Origin: DATLZB01 sp035574175
GTDB lineage: Bacteria > Pseudomonadota > Alphaproteobacteria > Rhizobiales > Hyphomicrobiaceae
Direction: 5' to 3'
NCBI GenBank assembly: GCA_035574175.1
Contig: DATLZB010000151.1
Coordinates: forward strand, 1-30,370
Length of the DNA: 30,370 nt
Shown here: positions 22,325 to 30,247 of the stretch, piece after piece
Layout: each line of letters begins with the position of its first letter
Position numbering within the stretch: position 1 is the stretch's first letter
The notes under the pieces: generated by a model
What the model was told of the DNA's origin: nothing
Databases searched by the model: none
Seen by the model: the letters and a program-made list of their open reading frames with translations, nothing else
Program-made: the position numbers and the translations under genes

Positions 22325-22528
22325 ATGAGCGTTGCGATATTGTATGGTCTTGTCGGGCTCAGTGTGGGCTTGGCCACCTATGCCTTCCTGATGTGGCTGG
22401 CCCAGAACGTCGAGCGCGAGCAGTCCCAGTCCGAAGCGGCCTTGAATGCGCAGCAGCTGCGCGTGCTGGCCCATGCCAATCTGGTGCTGATCCCGGTCCT
22501 GATGTACCTGTTCGGGGCGGCGGAGTAG
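22325..22528 (+). CDS. Small two-span membrane protein before nuoI
   Basis: This is a 67-residue protein of unknown function. Two hydrophobic stretches, residues about 4-26 (AILYGLVGLSVGLATYAFLM and on) and 49-65 (AHANLVLIPVLMYLFGA), flank a polar, glutamine- and glutamate-rich linker (NVEREQSQSEAALNAQQ). This suggests a helical hairpin with the loop on one side of the membrane. The ATG at 22325 is preceded by GAAGGGTAAGG (22313-22323). It lies 37 bp after the DUF4760-like gene and ends 29 bp before nuoI. Its last codons are GCG GAG TAG, as in nuoF. Position and topology make it a candidate small complex I accessory protein. No family was recognised. Confidence 0.75.
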   Translation: MSVAILYGLVGLSVGLATYAFLMWLAQNVEREQSQSEAALNAQQLRVLAHANLVLIPVLMYLFGAAE

Positions 22529-22557
22529 CGAACGGAAAGCCAAGAGAAGCCAACAGA

Positions 22558-23046
22558 ATGACTGTCGCCCGGGCCGTCAAGTCGTTGTTCCTAGCCGAGT
22601 TCGTATCGGCCTTCTTCCTGGCCATGCGCTACTTCTTCAGCGAGAAGAAGACGCTCAACTATCCCTTCGAGAAGGGCCCGCTCTCCCCGCGCTTTCGCGG
22701 CGAGCATGCACTGCGCCGCTATCCCAACGGCGAGGAGCGCTGCATCGCCTGCAAGCTGTGCGAGGCGATCTGTCCGGCCCAGGCCATCACCATCGAAGCG
22801 GGTCCCAGGCGCAACGACGGCACGCGGCGCACCACGCGTTACGACATCGACATGGTGAAGTGCATCTACTGCGGGTTGTGCCAGGAGGCTTGCCCGGTCG
22901 ATGCCATCGTCGAGGGGCCGAATTTCGAGTTCGCCACCGAGACCCGTGAAGAGCTCTACTACGACAAGGAGCGCCTGCTGGCCAACGGCGACCGGTGGGA
23001 GCGCGAGATTGCCGCGAACATGGCCCTCGATGCGAGATACCGCTGA
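22558..23046 (+). CDS. nuoI: NADH-quinone oxidoreductase subunit I
   Basis: NuoI is the ferredoxin-like subunit that carries two 4Fe-4S clusters, N6a and N6b, and relays electrons toward NuoB. The start at 22558 follows AAGAGAAG and gives 162 residues, the usual alphaproteobacterial length; a longer frame upstream only overlaps the preceding gene. Cluster motifs are C62-C65-C68-C72 (CIACKLCEAICP) and C102-C105-C108-C112 (CIYCGLCQEACP). The N-terminal amphipathic region (SLFLAEFVSAFFLAMRYFFS) sits on the membrane. The C-terminus, ARYR, overlaps the start of the next gene by 17 nt. Confidence 0.97.
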   Translation: MTVARAVKSLFLAEFVSAFFLAMRYFFSEKKTLNYPFEKGPLSPRFRGEHALRRYPNGEERCIACKLCEAICPAQAITIEAGPRRNDGTRRTTRYDIDMVKCIYCGLCQEACPVDAIVEGPNFEFATETREELYYDKERLLANGDRWEREIAANMALDARYR

Positions 23047-23365
23047 GAGATGGCGAGCTATCCTCGGTACCCTGACGGACGAAGAGCTCGAGCGCTACCA
23101 CGAGATCGTCGGGGATCAGCTCGATCACGAGCGGGAGCACATATGGCTGCAGATAACCCTCGCCGGCCTGGCCCTGCTCGCGGCCATTTGGCTGATGAGC
23201 GGCCTCCTGCGCGGGGTATACTGGGTATCGGCGATTTTGATGCTTGGTTTGACGGCCGCATTGGGCTATTGGCCCTACCGCAGGGCTCGCTCCCGCCGGC
23301 TGTGGCTCGCCCACCGTGCAGCGGTCGAGGCCGAGCAGGCGCGGCGTCGTTCCAAGGCCGACTGA
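23030..23365 (+). CDS. Small two-span membrane protein between nuoI and nuoJ
   Basis: This is a 111-residue protein of unknown function. The only sensible ATG (23030) lies inside the 3' end of nuoI in another frame, giving a 17-nt overlap. An acidic helical N-terminus (TDEELERYHEIVGDQLDHER) precedes two membrane segments, residues about 40-60 and 63-83, and a strongly basic C-terminal helix (YRRARSRRLWLAHRAAVEAE). The charge pattern suggests that both termini lie in the cytoplasm, with the basic tail along the membrane. No clear Shine-Dalgarno is visible, so translation may be coupled to nuoI. nuoJ begins 58 bp later. A role in complex I assembly or stability is inferred from location only. 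Confidence 0.65.
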   Translation: MRDTAERWRAILGTLTDEELERYHEIVGDQLDHEREHIWLQITLAGLALLAAIWLMSGLLRGVYWVSAILMLGLTAALGYWPYRRARSRRLWLAHRAAVEAEQARRRSKAD

Positions 23366-23423
23366 TGCCGGGCGCGCGGGCCCACGCGGACGTGCCGCAC
23401 GAGGGGCAGGGCGGGTTGACGCT

Positions 23424-24065
23424 ATGGGGCTGACCGGAGCCTTCTTCTATCTGTTCGCTGTTCTCGCCGTGCTGGCCGGCGCCATGGTTATTCTCGCCCG
23501 CAATCCGGTGCACGCCGTGCTGTTCCTGATTCTCGCCTTCTTCAATGCTGCCGGCCTCTTCGTGCTGCTTGGCGCTGAGTTCCTCGCCATGCTGTTGGTC
23601 ATCGTCTACGTCGGGGCGGTGGCGGTGCTGTTCCTGTTCGTGGTGATGATGCTCGACGTCGACTTTGCTGAACTCAGAGCCGGCTTCATCAAGAATGCGC
23701 CGCTCGGGCTGCTCGTTGCCGGCATCGTTCTGGCCGAGCTCGTCATGGTGCTGGGCTTGGGCGTCATCAAGCCGGGCCTTTCCGGTGCCAAGGGCGCTCC
23801 TGTCCCGCCAGCCGGTGCCGGACTTACCAACACCGAGGCGCTGGGGCGCATCATCTACACCGACTACGCCTATTTCTTCCAGATTGCCGGCTTGATTCTG
23901 CTCGTGGCCATGGTCGGCGCCATCGTCCTGACGCTGCGCCATAAGGCCGGCGTCAAGCGCCAATCGATCGCCGCCCAGGTGGCGCGCGGGCCCAAGACCG
24001 CCATCGAGGTGGTCAAGGTCAGGCCGGGCGAGGCGATCATGCCCTCACGCGAGATGCGGGGGTGA
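23424..24065 (+). CDS. nuoJ: NADH-quinone oxidoreductase subunit J
   Basis: NuoJ is a membrane-arm subunit of complex I next to NuoK and NuoH. It has 213 residues with five hydrophobic segments. The conserved third segment AMLLVIVYVGAVAVLFLFVV (about residues 56-75) contains the tyrosine/glycine region that forms the family's pi-bulge and gates the proton path. The ATG at 23424 (MGLTGAFFYLFAV) was preferred over an upstream frame extension with no hydrophobic start. The long basic C-terminal tail (about 175-213) is typical of alphaproteobacterial NuoJ. One base separates its stop from nuoK. Confidence 0.95.
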   Translation: MGLTGAFFYLFAVLAVLAGAMVILARNPVHAVLFLILAFFNAAGLFVLLGAEFLAMLLVIVYVGAVAVLFLFVVMMLDVDFAELRAGFIKNAPLGLLVAGIVLAELVMVLGLGVIKPGLSGAKGAPVPPAGAGLTNTEALGRIIYTDYAYFFQIAGLILLVAMVGAIVLTLRHKAGVKRQSIAAQVARGPKTAIEVVKVRPGEAIMPSREMRG

Positions 24066-24066
24066 G

Positions 24067-24375
24067 ATGGCGATTGGGCTCGGCCATTACCTGACTGTTG
24101 CCGCGTGCCTGTTCACGCTCGGCATCTTGGGCATCTTCCTCAACCGCAAAAACGTCATCGTCATCCTGATGTCGGTCGAGCTGATGCTGCTTGCCGTCAA
24201 CATCAACCTCGTCGCCTTCTCGTACTTCCTCGGCGATCTCGTCGGGCAGGTGTTCGCGCTGTTCGTGCTCACCGTGGCCGCGGCGGAGGCCGCCATCGGG
24301 CTCGCCATCGTCGTCGTGTACTTCCGCAACCGCGGCTCCATTGCCGTCGAGGACATCAACCTGATGAAGGGCTGA
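24067..24375 (+). CDS. nuoK: NADH-quinone oxidoreductase subunit K
   Basis: NuoK is the MrpC-like three-span subunit of the complex I membrane arm. It has 102 residues, the usual length. The two membrane-buried glutamates essential for proton translocation in this family are present as Glu38 (MSVELMLLAVNIN) and Glu74 (VAAAEAAIGLAIVV). Its ATG follows the nuoJ stop after a single base (TGAGATG), so translation is probably coupled. The next canonical gene, nuoL, is unusually distant, 161 bp away. Confidence 0.97.
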   Translation: MAIGLGHYLTVAACLFTLGILGIFLNRKNVIVILMSVELMLLAVNINLVAFSYFLGDLVGQVFALFVLTVAAAEAAIGLAIVVVYFRNRGSIAVEDINLMKG

Positions 24376-24492
24376 GGCGGACATTGAGCGATGAAAGGAC
24401 AGGCGAAATGCAGTGGCGGGCGCTAAATTGCGGCGCAGGCGGAGGGCGCAGCTTGATACAGGTCGATGCATGCCTCCTGTCCGCTGCCGACC

Positions 24493-24529
24493 GTTCCTTG
24501 CCCGCGGTCACGGGCAAGCACGCGGGAAC
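24493..24529 (+). other. Hairpin just upstream of nuoL
   Basis: In the 161-bp nuoK-nuoL spacer, CTTGCCCG (24497-24504) pairs perfectly with CGGGCAAG (24511-24518) around a 6-nt loop. Outside it, GTTCC (24493-24497) can pair with GGAAC (24525-24529), forming a longer interrupted stem. It ends 7 bp before the nuoL ATG, so it covers the ribosome-binding region. There is no T-run. It could tune nuoL translation or mark an RNA-processing site. The rest of the spacer (24376-24492) shows no convincing gene. Confidence 0.45.
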
Positions 24530-24536
24530 ACGATAG

Positions 24537-26489
24537 ATGATCTATGCGGCCATCGTGTTGCTGCCCTTGGCGGGCGGCATCATCGCCGGTGTGCTCGGCC
24601 GCGCGCTCGGTTCGCGGCCGACCGAGATCGTCACCACCTGCCTGCTGTTCGCTGCCGCGGTGCTCTCCTGCCTCGCCTTCTGGCAGATCGGCATTTCCGG
24701 GCAGACGGCCAAGGTCACGCTGTTGCGCTGGGTGACTTCGGGCGATCTCGAGGTCTCCTGGGGATTGAGGGTCGATACGCTGACCGCCGTGATGATGGTG
24801 GTGGTCACCGTCGTGTCCGCCCTCGTGCACCTCTATTCGATGGGCTACACGGCGGTGGAGGAAGGCCGCGAGCGCTTCTTCTGCTACCTATCGCTGTTCA
24901 CCTTCGCCATGCTGGCCCTGGTGACAAGCGACAACCTCCTCCAGCTCTATTTCGGCTGGGAGGGCGTCGGCCTCATGTCCTACCTGCTGATCGGGTTCTG
25001 GTACCACAAGCCGGAAGCCAACACGGCGGCGATCAAGGCCTTCATCGTCAACCGCGTCGGCGACTTTGGGTTCGCCTTGGGCATCTTCGGCGTGTTCGCC
25101 ATCACCCAGAGCATTCAGTTCGACGCGGTGTTCGCCGCTGCGCCGGCGCTGGCCGGCAAGACCATGGAATTTTTGGGCTACGACGTCGACATCCTGACCT
25201 GCGTCTGTCTGCTCCTGTTCATGGGTGCCATGGGCAAGTCGGCCCAGTTCCTGCTTCACACTTGGCTACCCGACGCCATGGAGGGCCCGACGCCGGTCTC
25301 TGCCCTCATCCATGCCGCGACCATGGTGACGGCCGGCGTGTTCATGGTGGCCCGGCTCTCGCCGCTCTTTGAGCTGGCCCCTGACGCGCTCGCGTTCGTC
25401 ACCCTCGTCGGGGCGGTGACGGCTTTCTTTGCCGCGAGCGTCGGCCTCGTGCAAAACGACATCAAGCGGGTCGTCGCCTATTCGACCTGCTCGCAGCTCG
25501 GCTACATGTTCGTTGCCTGCGGCGTCGGCGCCTATGCCGCTGGCATCTTTCATCTGTTTACCCACGCCTTTTTCAAGGCCCTGCTGTTCCTGGGGGCCGG
25601 ATCGGTGATCCAGGCCATGCACCATGAGCAGGACATGCGCCGTATGGGCGGGCTCGCCCGCAAGATCCCCTATACCTGGGCCATGATGCTGATCGGCACG
25701 CTGTCGCTCACCGGCGTCGGCATCCCACACCTCGCCGGCTTCGCCGGGTTCCACTCCAAGGACGCCATCATCGAAGCCTCCTACGCCGCCCACACGCCGG
25801 GCCACTTCGCCTTCTGGCTCCTCGTCGTCGCCGCGCTGATGACGGCGTTCTATTCCTGGCGGCTGATGTTCATGACCTTCCACGGTACGACCCGCGCCGA
25901 CCACGAGACTTTCGAGCACGCGCACGAAGGGCCTTATGCCATGCGCGCACCGCTCCTCGTGCTCGCCGCAGGCGCCGTCGCAGCCGGGTTCGGCTTTTAT
26001 GACCTTTTCATCGGCGAAGGGCGGGTCGCGTTCTGGGGCAGATCGCTGTTCGCAGCGCCCGACAACCACATCTTCGAGGAGATGCACCATGTGCCCGAGT
26101 GGGTCCTCCTCGCGCCCACCGTGGCCATGCTGCTCGGATTCGGCATCGCCTGGGTCTATTACGTTCAGCTGCCGGCGCTGCCCGAGGCAACGGCGCGGAC
26201 CTTCCGGCCGCTCTATCTCTTCCTGCTCAACAAGTGGTACTTCGACGAGCTCTACGATTTCCTCTTCGTGCGCCCGGCCATGGCCATCGGCCGCATCCTC
26301 TGGAAGACCGGGGACGGCCGCATCATCGACGGGTTGGGCCCTGACGGCGTCGCCGAGCGCGTGCAGGATGTCACCGGCCGGGTTGTGCGCCTGCAGAGCG
26401 GTTATGTCTATCACTATGCCTTCGCCATGGTGATCGGGCTTGCCATCATCGTCACCTACTTGATGTTCGCCGGCGGGAGCGTCCGATGA
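24537..26489 (+). CDS. nuoL: NADH-quinone oxidoreductase subunit L
   Basis: NuoL is the distal antiporter-like proton-pumping subunit of complex I. It has 650 residues, typical of the family. The antiporter core shows LYFGWEGVGLMSYLLIGFWY (about residues 138-157, with the conserved membrane Glu), HTWLPDAMEGPTPVSALIHA (about 241-260) and a Lys in DIKRVVAYSTCSQLGYM (about 306-322). The C-terminal portion from about residue 500 holds the long lateral helix and terminal membrane anchor. Its stop overlaps the nuoM start (ATGA). Confidence 0.97.
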   Translation: MIYAAIVLLPLAGGIIAGVLGRALGSRPTEIVTTCLLFAAAVLSCLAFWQIGISGQTAKVTLLRWVTSGDLEVSWGLRVDTLTAVMMVVVTVVSALVHLYSMGYTAVEEGRERFFCYLSLFTFAMLALVTSDNLLQLYFGWEGVGLMSYLLIGFWYHKPEANTAAIKAFIVNRVGDFGFALGIFGVFAITQSIQFDAVFAAAPALAGKTMEFLGYDVDILTCVCLLLFMGAMGKSAQFLLHTWLPDAMEGPTPVSALIHAATMVTAGVFMVARLSPLFELAPDALAFVTLVGAVTAFFAASVGLVQNDIKRVVAYSTCSQLGYMFVACGVGAYAAGIFHLFTHAFFKALLFLGAGSVIQAMHHEQDMRRMGGLARKIPYTWAMMLIGTLSLTGVGIPHLAGFAGFHSKDAIIEASYAAHTPGHFAFWLLVVAALMTAFYSWRLMFMTFHGTTRADHETFEHAHEGPYAMRAPLLVLAAGAVAAGFGFYDLFIGEGRVAFWGRSLFAAPDNHIFEEMHHVPEWVLLAPTVAMLLGFGIAWVYYVQLPALPEATARTFRPLYLFLLNKWYFDELYDFLFVRPAMAIGRILWKTGDGRIIDGLGPDGVAERVQDVTGRVVRLQSGYVYHYAFAMVIGLAIIVTYLMFAGGSVR

Positions 26490-27982
26490 GCATCGCCGGC
26501 GCCCCGATCCTTTCCATCGTCACCTTCCTGCCGCTCTTGGGCGCGGTCCTGATCGCGTTCTTGAACCGCGAGGCCGTCGGCAACGCGCGCTGGATTGCCC
26601 TTTACACGACGCTGCTCACCTTCCTCGTGTCGCTTCCGCTCTGGTGGCACTTCGACACCCAAAGCTCGGCCTTTCAGTTCGTCGAGGACCACGCCTGGCT
26701 CGGACCGTTCCGCTACAAGATGGGCGTCGACGGCATCTCGGTGCTGTTCGTGCTGCTGACCACGTTTTTGATGCCGCTCTGCATTTTGGCGAGCTGGCAG
26801 GCGATCGAGAACCGCGTCAAGGAGTACATGATCGCCTTTCTGGTGCTCGAGACGCTGATGATCGGGGTGTTCTGCGCGCTCGACCTGGTGCTGTTCTACC
26901 TGTTCTTCGAGGGCGGCCTGATCCCGATGTTTCTCATCATCGGGGTGTGGGGTGGCCCGCGCCGCGTGTACGCCAGCTTCAAGTTTTTCCTCTACACGCT
27001 GCTGGGGTCGGTGCTGATGCTGCTCGCCATGATGGCGATGTACTGGCACGCGGGCACCACCGACATTCCGACCCTGATGACGGCGAACTTCCCCCGCGAC
27101 ATGCAGTGGTGGCTGTGGCTCGCCTTTTTCGCGTCCTTTGCGGTCAAGCTACCCATGTGGCCGGTGCACACCTGGCTTCCCGACGCGCACGTCGAGGCGC
27201 CTACCGCGGGCTCCGTGATCCTCGCCGCCATCCTGCTAAAGATGGGCGGCTACGGCTTTCTGCGCTTCTCGCTGCCAATGTTTCCGTTGGCGAGCCAGGA
27301 GCTGGCACCGTTCGTGTTCGTGCTCTCCGTCGTCGCCATCATCTATACTTCGCTGGTGGCGCTGGCGCAGGAAGATTTGAAAAAGCTCATCGCCTATTCG
27401 TCGGTGGCGCACATGGGCTTCGTGACCATGGGCATCTTCACCTTCTCCGCTCAGGGCGTGGACGGCGCGATCTTCCAGATGCTTTCCCACGGTATCGTGT
27501 CCGCCGCGTTGTTCCTGTGCGTCGGCGTCGTCTACGACCGCATGCACACCCGTGAGATCGCAGCCTACGGCGGATTGGCTGATCGCATGCCGCTCTATGC
27601 GTTCGCCTTTATGGTGTTCACCCTTGCCAACGTCGGGCTTCCCGGCACGAGCGGGTTCATTGGCGAGTTCTTGACCCTGCTTGCCGCCTTCCGCGTCAAC
27701 ACCTGGGTGGCGCTGTTCGCGGCGACCGGCATGATTCTGTCGGCTGCCTACGCCCTCTATCTCTACCGGCGCATCATCTTCGGCATGCTCGAGAAACCCG
27801 GCCTCGCTTCGATCCGCGATCTGAGTTTGCGCGAGGTGCTCGTACTCGGCCCGTTGGTGGCGCTCACCATCCTGTTCGGCTTCTACCCGGCCCCGATCCT
27901 CGACGTCACCGCGACGTCGGTGAAGCACCTTGTGCAGAACTACGAGGCGGCCATCCGGACAACGACGGCTCTGGTTAGGTGA
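26486..27982 (+). CDS. nuoM: NADH-quinone oxidoreductase subunit M
   Basis: NuoM is the middle antiporter-like subunit of the complex I membrane arm. It has 498 residues and about fourteen membrane segments. Key features are FYLFFEGGLIPMFLIIGVWG (about residues 138-157, including the essential membrane glutamate), HTWLPDAHVEAPTAGSVILA (about 228-247) and DLKKLIAYSSVAHMGFV (about 298-314). The start overlaps the nuoL stop by ATGA, with GGGAG 6-7 nt upstream. nuoN follows after 25 bp. Confidence 0.97.
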   Translation: MSIAGAPILSIVTFLPLLGAVLIAFLNREAVGNARWIALYTTLLTFLVSLPLWWHFDTQSSAFQFVEDHAWLGPFRYKMGVDGISVLFVLLTTFLMPLCILASWQAIENRVKEYMIAFLVLETLMIGVFCALDLVLFYLFFEGGLIPMFLIIGVWGGPRRVYASFKFFLYTLLGSVLMLLAMMAMYWHAGTTDIPTLMTANFPRDMQWWLWLAFFASFAVKLPMWPVHTWLPDAHVEAPTAGSVILAAILLKMGGYGFLRFSLPMFPLASQELAPFVFVLSVVAIIYTSLVALAQEDLKKLIAYSSVAHMGFVTMGIFTFSAQGVDGAIFQMLSHGIVSAALFLCVGVVYDRMHTREIAAYGGLADRMPLYAFAFMVFTLANVGLPGTSGFIGEFLTLLAAFRVNTWVALFAATGMILSAAYALYLYRRIIFGMLEKPGLASIRDLSLREVLVLGPLVALTILFGFYPAPILDVTATSVKHLVQNYEAAIRTTTALVR

Positions 27983-28007
27983 TGATGAGGAAGCTTCGGG
28001 GACGGCT

Positions 28008-29456
28008 ATGACACTGATCGGCGCTTATGCCGCGCTGTGGCCGGAGATCGTCGTCTGCTTAGGTGCCATGGCGCTCCTGATGTACGGCGTCTTCCGCCCG
28101 GAGTCCGATCGTGAGGCAGAGACCGCGGGCTGGCTCGCCGTCCTCGTGTTGGTTTTCGCTGCCGTTCTCGTGCTCCAGCAGCCGGAGGAGCCCCAGCGGC
28201 TCTTCGGCGACGCTTTCATCGCCGACGGCTTCGGCCGCTTCATGAAGCTTTTGGTGCTGGCTGGCTCCGCCCTGGCCCTGATCCTCGCCTTCGATGAGTT
28301 CAAGGCCGACCGCATCATGAGGTTTGAGTACCCGGCGCTGGTCCTGCTCGCCACCGCCGGAATGATGATGATGGTATCGGCAGGCGATCTCATCGCCCTC
28401 TATTTGGGGCTGGAACTGCAAAGTCTGGCGCTTTATGTCGTTGCCGCCTTCCGCCGCGAGGACGTGCGTTCGAGCGAGGCCGGCCTCAAGTATTTTGTGC
28501 TCGGCGCGCTGTCCTCCGGCATGCTGCTCTACGGCGCCTCTCTGCTTTATGGCTTTACCGGCCAGGTGAGCTTTGAGGCCATCGCCGCTGTGGCCCGCGC
28601 GGCCACCGTCGCCGAGAACGTGGGCATCACCATCGGCCTCGTCTTTCTGCTGGTCGGCATCGCCTTCAAGGTCTCGGCCGTGCCGTTCCATATGTGGACC
28701 CCCGACGTTTACGAAGGTGCGCCCACGCCCGTCACGGCGTTCTTCTCCGCCGCGCCCAAGATCGCCGCTATGGCGCTCCTCGTGCGGGTGGTTCTCTCGG
28801 CTTTTCCTGGTATCGCCGAACAGTGGCAACAGATCGTCGTGTTCCTCGCCATCGCCTCGATGCTGCTCGGCGCTTTCGCGGCCATTGGCCAGAGCAACAT
28901 CAAGCGGCTGATGGCCTACTCCTCTATCGCCAACATTGGCTTTGCCCTGGTCGGGCTCATCGCCAACAGCCCGGAGGGCACCCAGGGCGTTCTGATCTAC
29001 ATGGCGATCTACCTTGCCATGACGCTCGGCAGCTTCGCCTGCATCCAATCCATGCGCCGGGAGACCGGTTCGGTGGAGGCCATCGACGAGCTGTCGGGCC
29101 TTGCCGTGACGCACCCCTCGATGGCCTTTGTCTTCGCCCTCATGATGTTCTCTTTGGCAGGCATTCCCCCGCTCGCGGGCTTCTGGGCGAAGTATTTTGT
29201 GTTCCTACCCGCTATGAAGGCTGGGTTCTACACGGTAGCCGTTATCGGCGTGCTGGCGAGTGTCGTCGCCGCCTACTATTATTTGCGCATCGTCAAGATC
29301 ATGTATTTCGATGCGCCCAAGGAGAAGTTCCTGCCCGTGCGGGTCAAGGCGGGCGTCGTCATGGCCCTCACGGCGTCCTTCGTGCTGCTCTACGTCCTGT
29401 TCCCGTCTCCGCTATTCGAGGCGGCCTCGGTGGCGGCCGGGACGTTCCGCTACTGA
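28008..29456 (+). CDS. nuoN: NADH-quinone oxidoreductase subunit N
   Basis: NuoN is the proximal antiporter-like subunit of complex I. The ATG at 28008 gives MTLIGAYAALWPEIVVCLGA and 482 residues, typical for the family; an open frame upstream overlaps nuoM and is not needed. Conserved elements are ALYLGLELQSLALYVVAAF (about residues 129-147), FHMWTPDVYEGAPTPVTAFF (about 228-247) and NIKRLMAYSSIANIGFALVG (about 299-318). It is the last complex I gene here. birA begins 9 bp after its stop, so the transcript probably continues. Confidence 0.97.
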   Translation: MTLIGAYAALWPEIVVCLGAMALLMYGVFRPESDREAETAGWLAVLVLVFAAVLVLQQPEEPQRLFGDAFIADGFGRFMKLLVLAGSALALILAFDEFKADRIMRFEYPALVLLATAGMMMMVSAGDLIALYLGLELQSLALYVVAAFRREDVRSSEAGLKYFVLGALSSGMLLYGASLLYGFTGQVSFEAIAAVARAATVAENVGITIGLVFLLVGIAFKVSAVPFHMWTPDVYEGAPTPVTAFFSAAPKIAAMALLVRVVLSAFPGIAEQWQQIVVFLAIASMLLGAFAAIGQSNIKRLMAYSSIANIGFALVGLIANSPEGTQGVLIYMAIYLAMTLGSFACIQSMRRETGSVEAIDELSGLAVTHPSMAFVFALMMFSLAGIPPLAGFWAKYFVFLPAMKAGFYTVAVIGVLASVVAAYYYLRIVKIMYFDAPKEKFLPVRVKAGVVMALTASFVLLYVLFPSPLFEAASVAAGTFRY

Positions 29457-29465
29457 CGGGACCTG

Positions 29466-30242
29466 ATGCGCAAGACCGTTCAATCGGCGCAGGGCTCCCT
29501 CCGCCTGCTGCATCTGCCCGTGGTTGATTCCACGAACGCCGAGGCCATACGCCGCGCTGCAGCTGGCGCCGACTCCGGCCTATGGGTCGTCGCCGATGAG
29601 CAGACCCAGGGCCGTGGCCGCTCGGGGCGGAGCTGGCACTCCGCCCCCGGCAATCTCTATGCGAGCCTTCTTCTACACCTGCGCTGTCCGCCGCGAACCA
29701 CACAGCAACTGTCGCTGGTAGCCGGCGTGGCGAGCATCGACGCGCTTAGCGGGCTCACTGGCTGCCCGATCCAAGAGGGCGGCCGCCTCCGACTCAAATG
29801 GCCGAACGACATCCTGCTCGACGGCGCCAAGCTCGGCGGCATCCTGATCGAGAGCACCATGCTTGCCATGCGTCGGGTCGGTGTGGTCGGCATCGGCATC
29901 AATGTGGCGAGCGCCCCCCGAGCGCTCGGCCGGTCCGCCACCTGTCTTGGTGCGCTCGGCGAGCCTCCCTCCCGCGACACACTGCTTGGTGCGCTGGCGG
30001 TTGCCATCGAGGACTGGCTCGAAGTGTGGCGCGAGGGAGCCGGCTTCTCCGCCGTTCGCCGGGCTTGGCTGGAACGGGCCGGGCCTGCCGGCGAGGCCAT
30101 ATCCATCAACACCGGAACCGGGCCGATTTCGGGCACGTTTCTTGGCCTTGACGAGACGGGTGCGCTGCTGCTGCGTGATGACGCCGGGGAGGAGCAGAGG
30201 TTCACGTTCGGCGATGTCAGCCTGATCGGCGAGGAGCGCTGA
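29466..30242 (+). CDS. birA: Biotin--[acetyl-CoA-carboxylase] ligase
   Basis: This is biotin protein ligase, which activates biotin with ATP and attaches it to the carrier lysine of acetyl-CoA carboxylase and other biotin enzymes in the cytoplasm. It has 258 residues and is of the short type: no N-terminal DNA-binding domain is present, so it should not act as the biotin-operon repressor. The catalytic domain shows VDSTNAEA (substrate recognition), the glycine-rich biotinyl-AMP loop GRGRSGRSW (about residues 48-56) and LKWPNDILLDGAKLGGILIE with Lys111 of the KWPND motif. A small C-terminal SH3-like domain ends the protein. It lies 9 bp after nuoN and 5 bp before the RNase J gene, an arrangement known from related alphaproteobacteria. 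Confidence 0.95.
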   Translation: MRKTVQSAQGSLRLLHLPVVDSTNAEAIRRAAAGADSGLWVVADEQTQGRGRSGRSWHSAPGNLYASLLLHLRCPPRTTQQLSLVAGVASIDALSGLTGCPIQEGGRLRLKWPNDILLDGAKLGGILIESTMLAMRRVGVVGIGINVASAPRALGRSATCLGALGEPPSRDTLLGALAVAIEDWLEVWREGAGFSAVRRAWLERAGPAGEAISINTGTGPISGTFLGLDETGALLLRDDAGEEQRFTFGDVSLIGEER

Positions 30243-30247
30243 AACGC

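Noticed and set aside
24408..24536. A 42-codon open frame with AAAGGA upstream, ending directly against the nuoL ATG
   Set aside because: Third-position base use is unlike the neighbouring genes, the product has no hydrophobic or domain pattern, and it overlaps the hairpin. It is more likely chance, though a leader peptide cannot be excluded.
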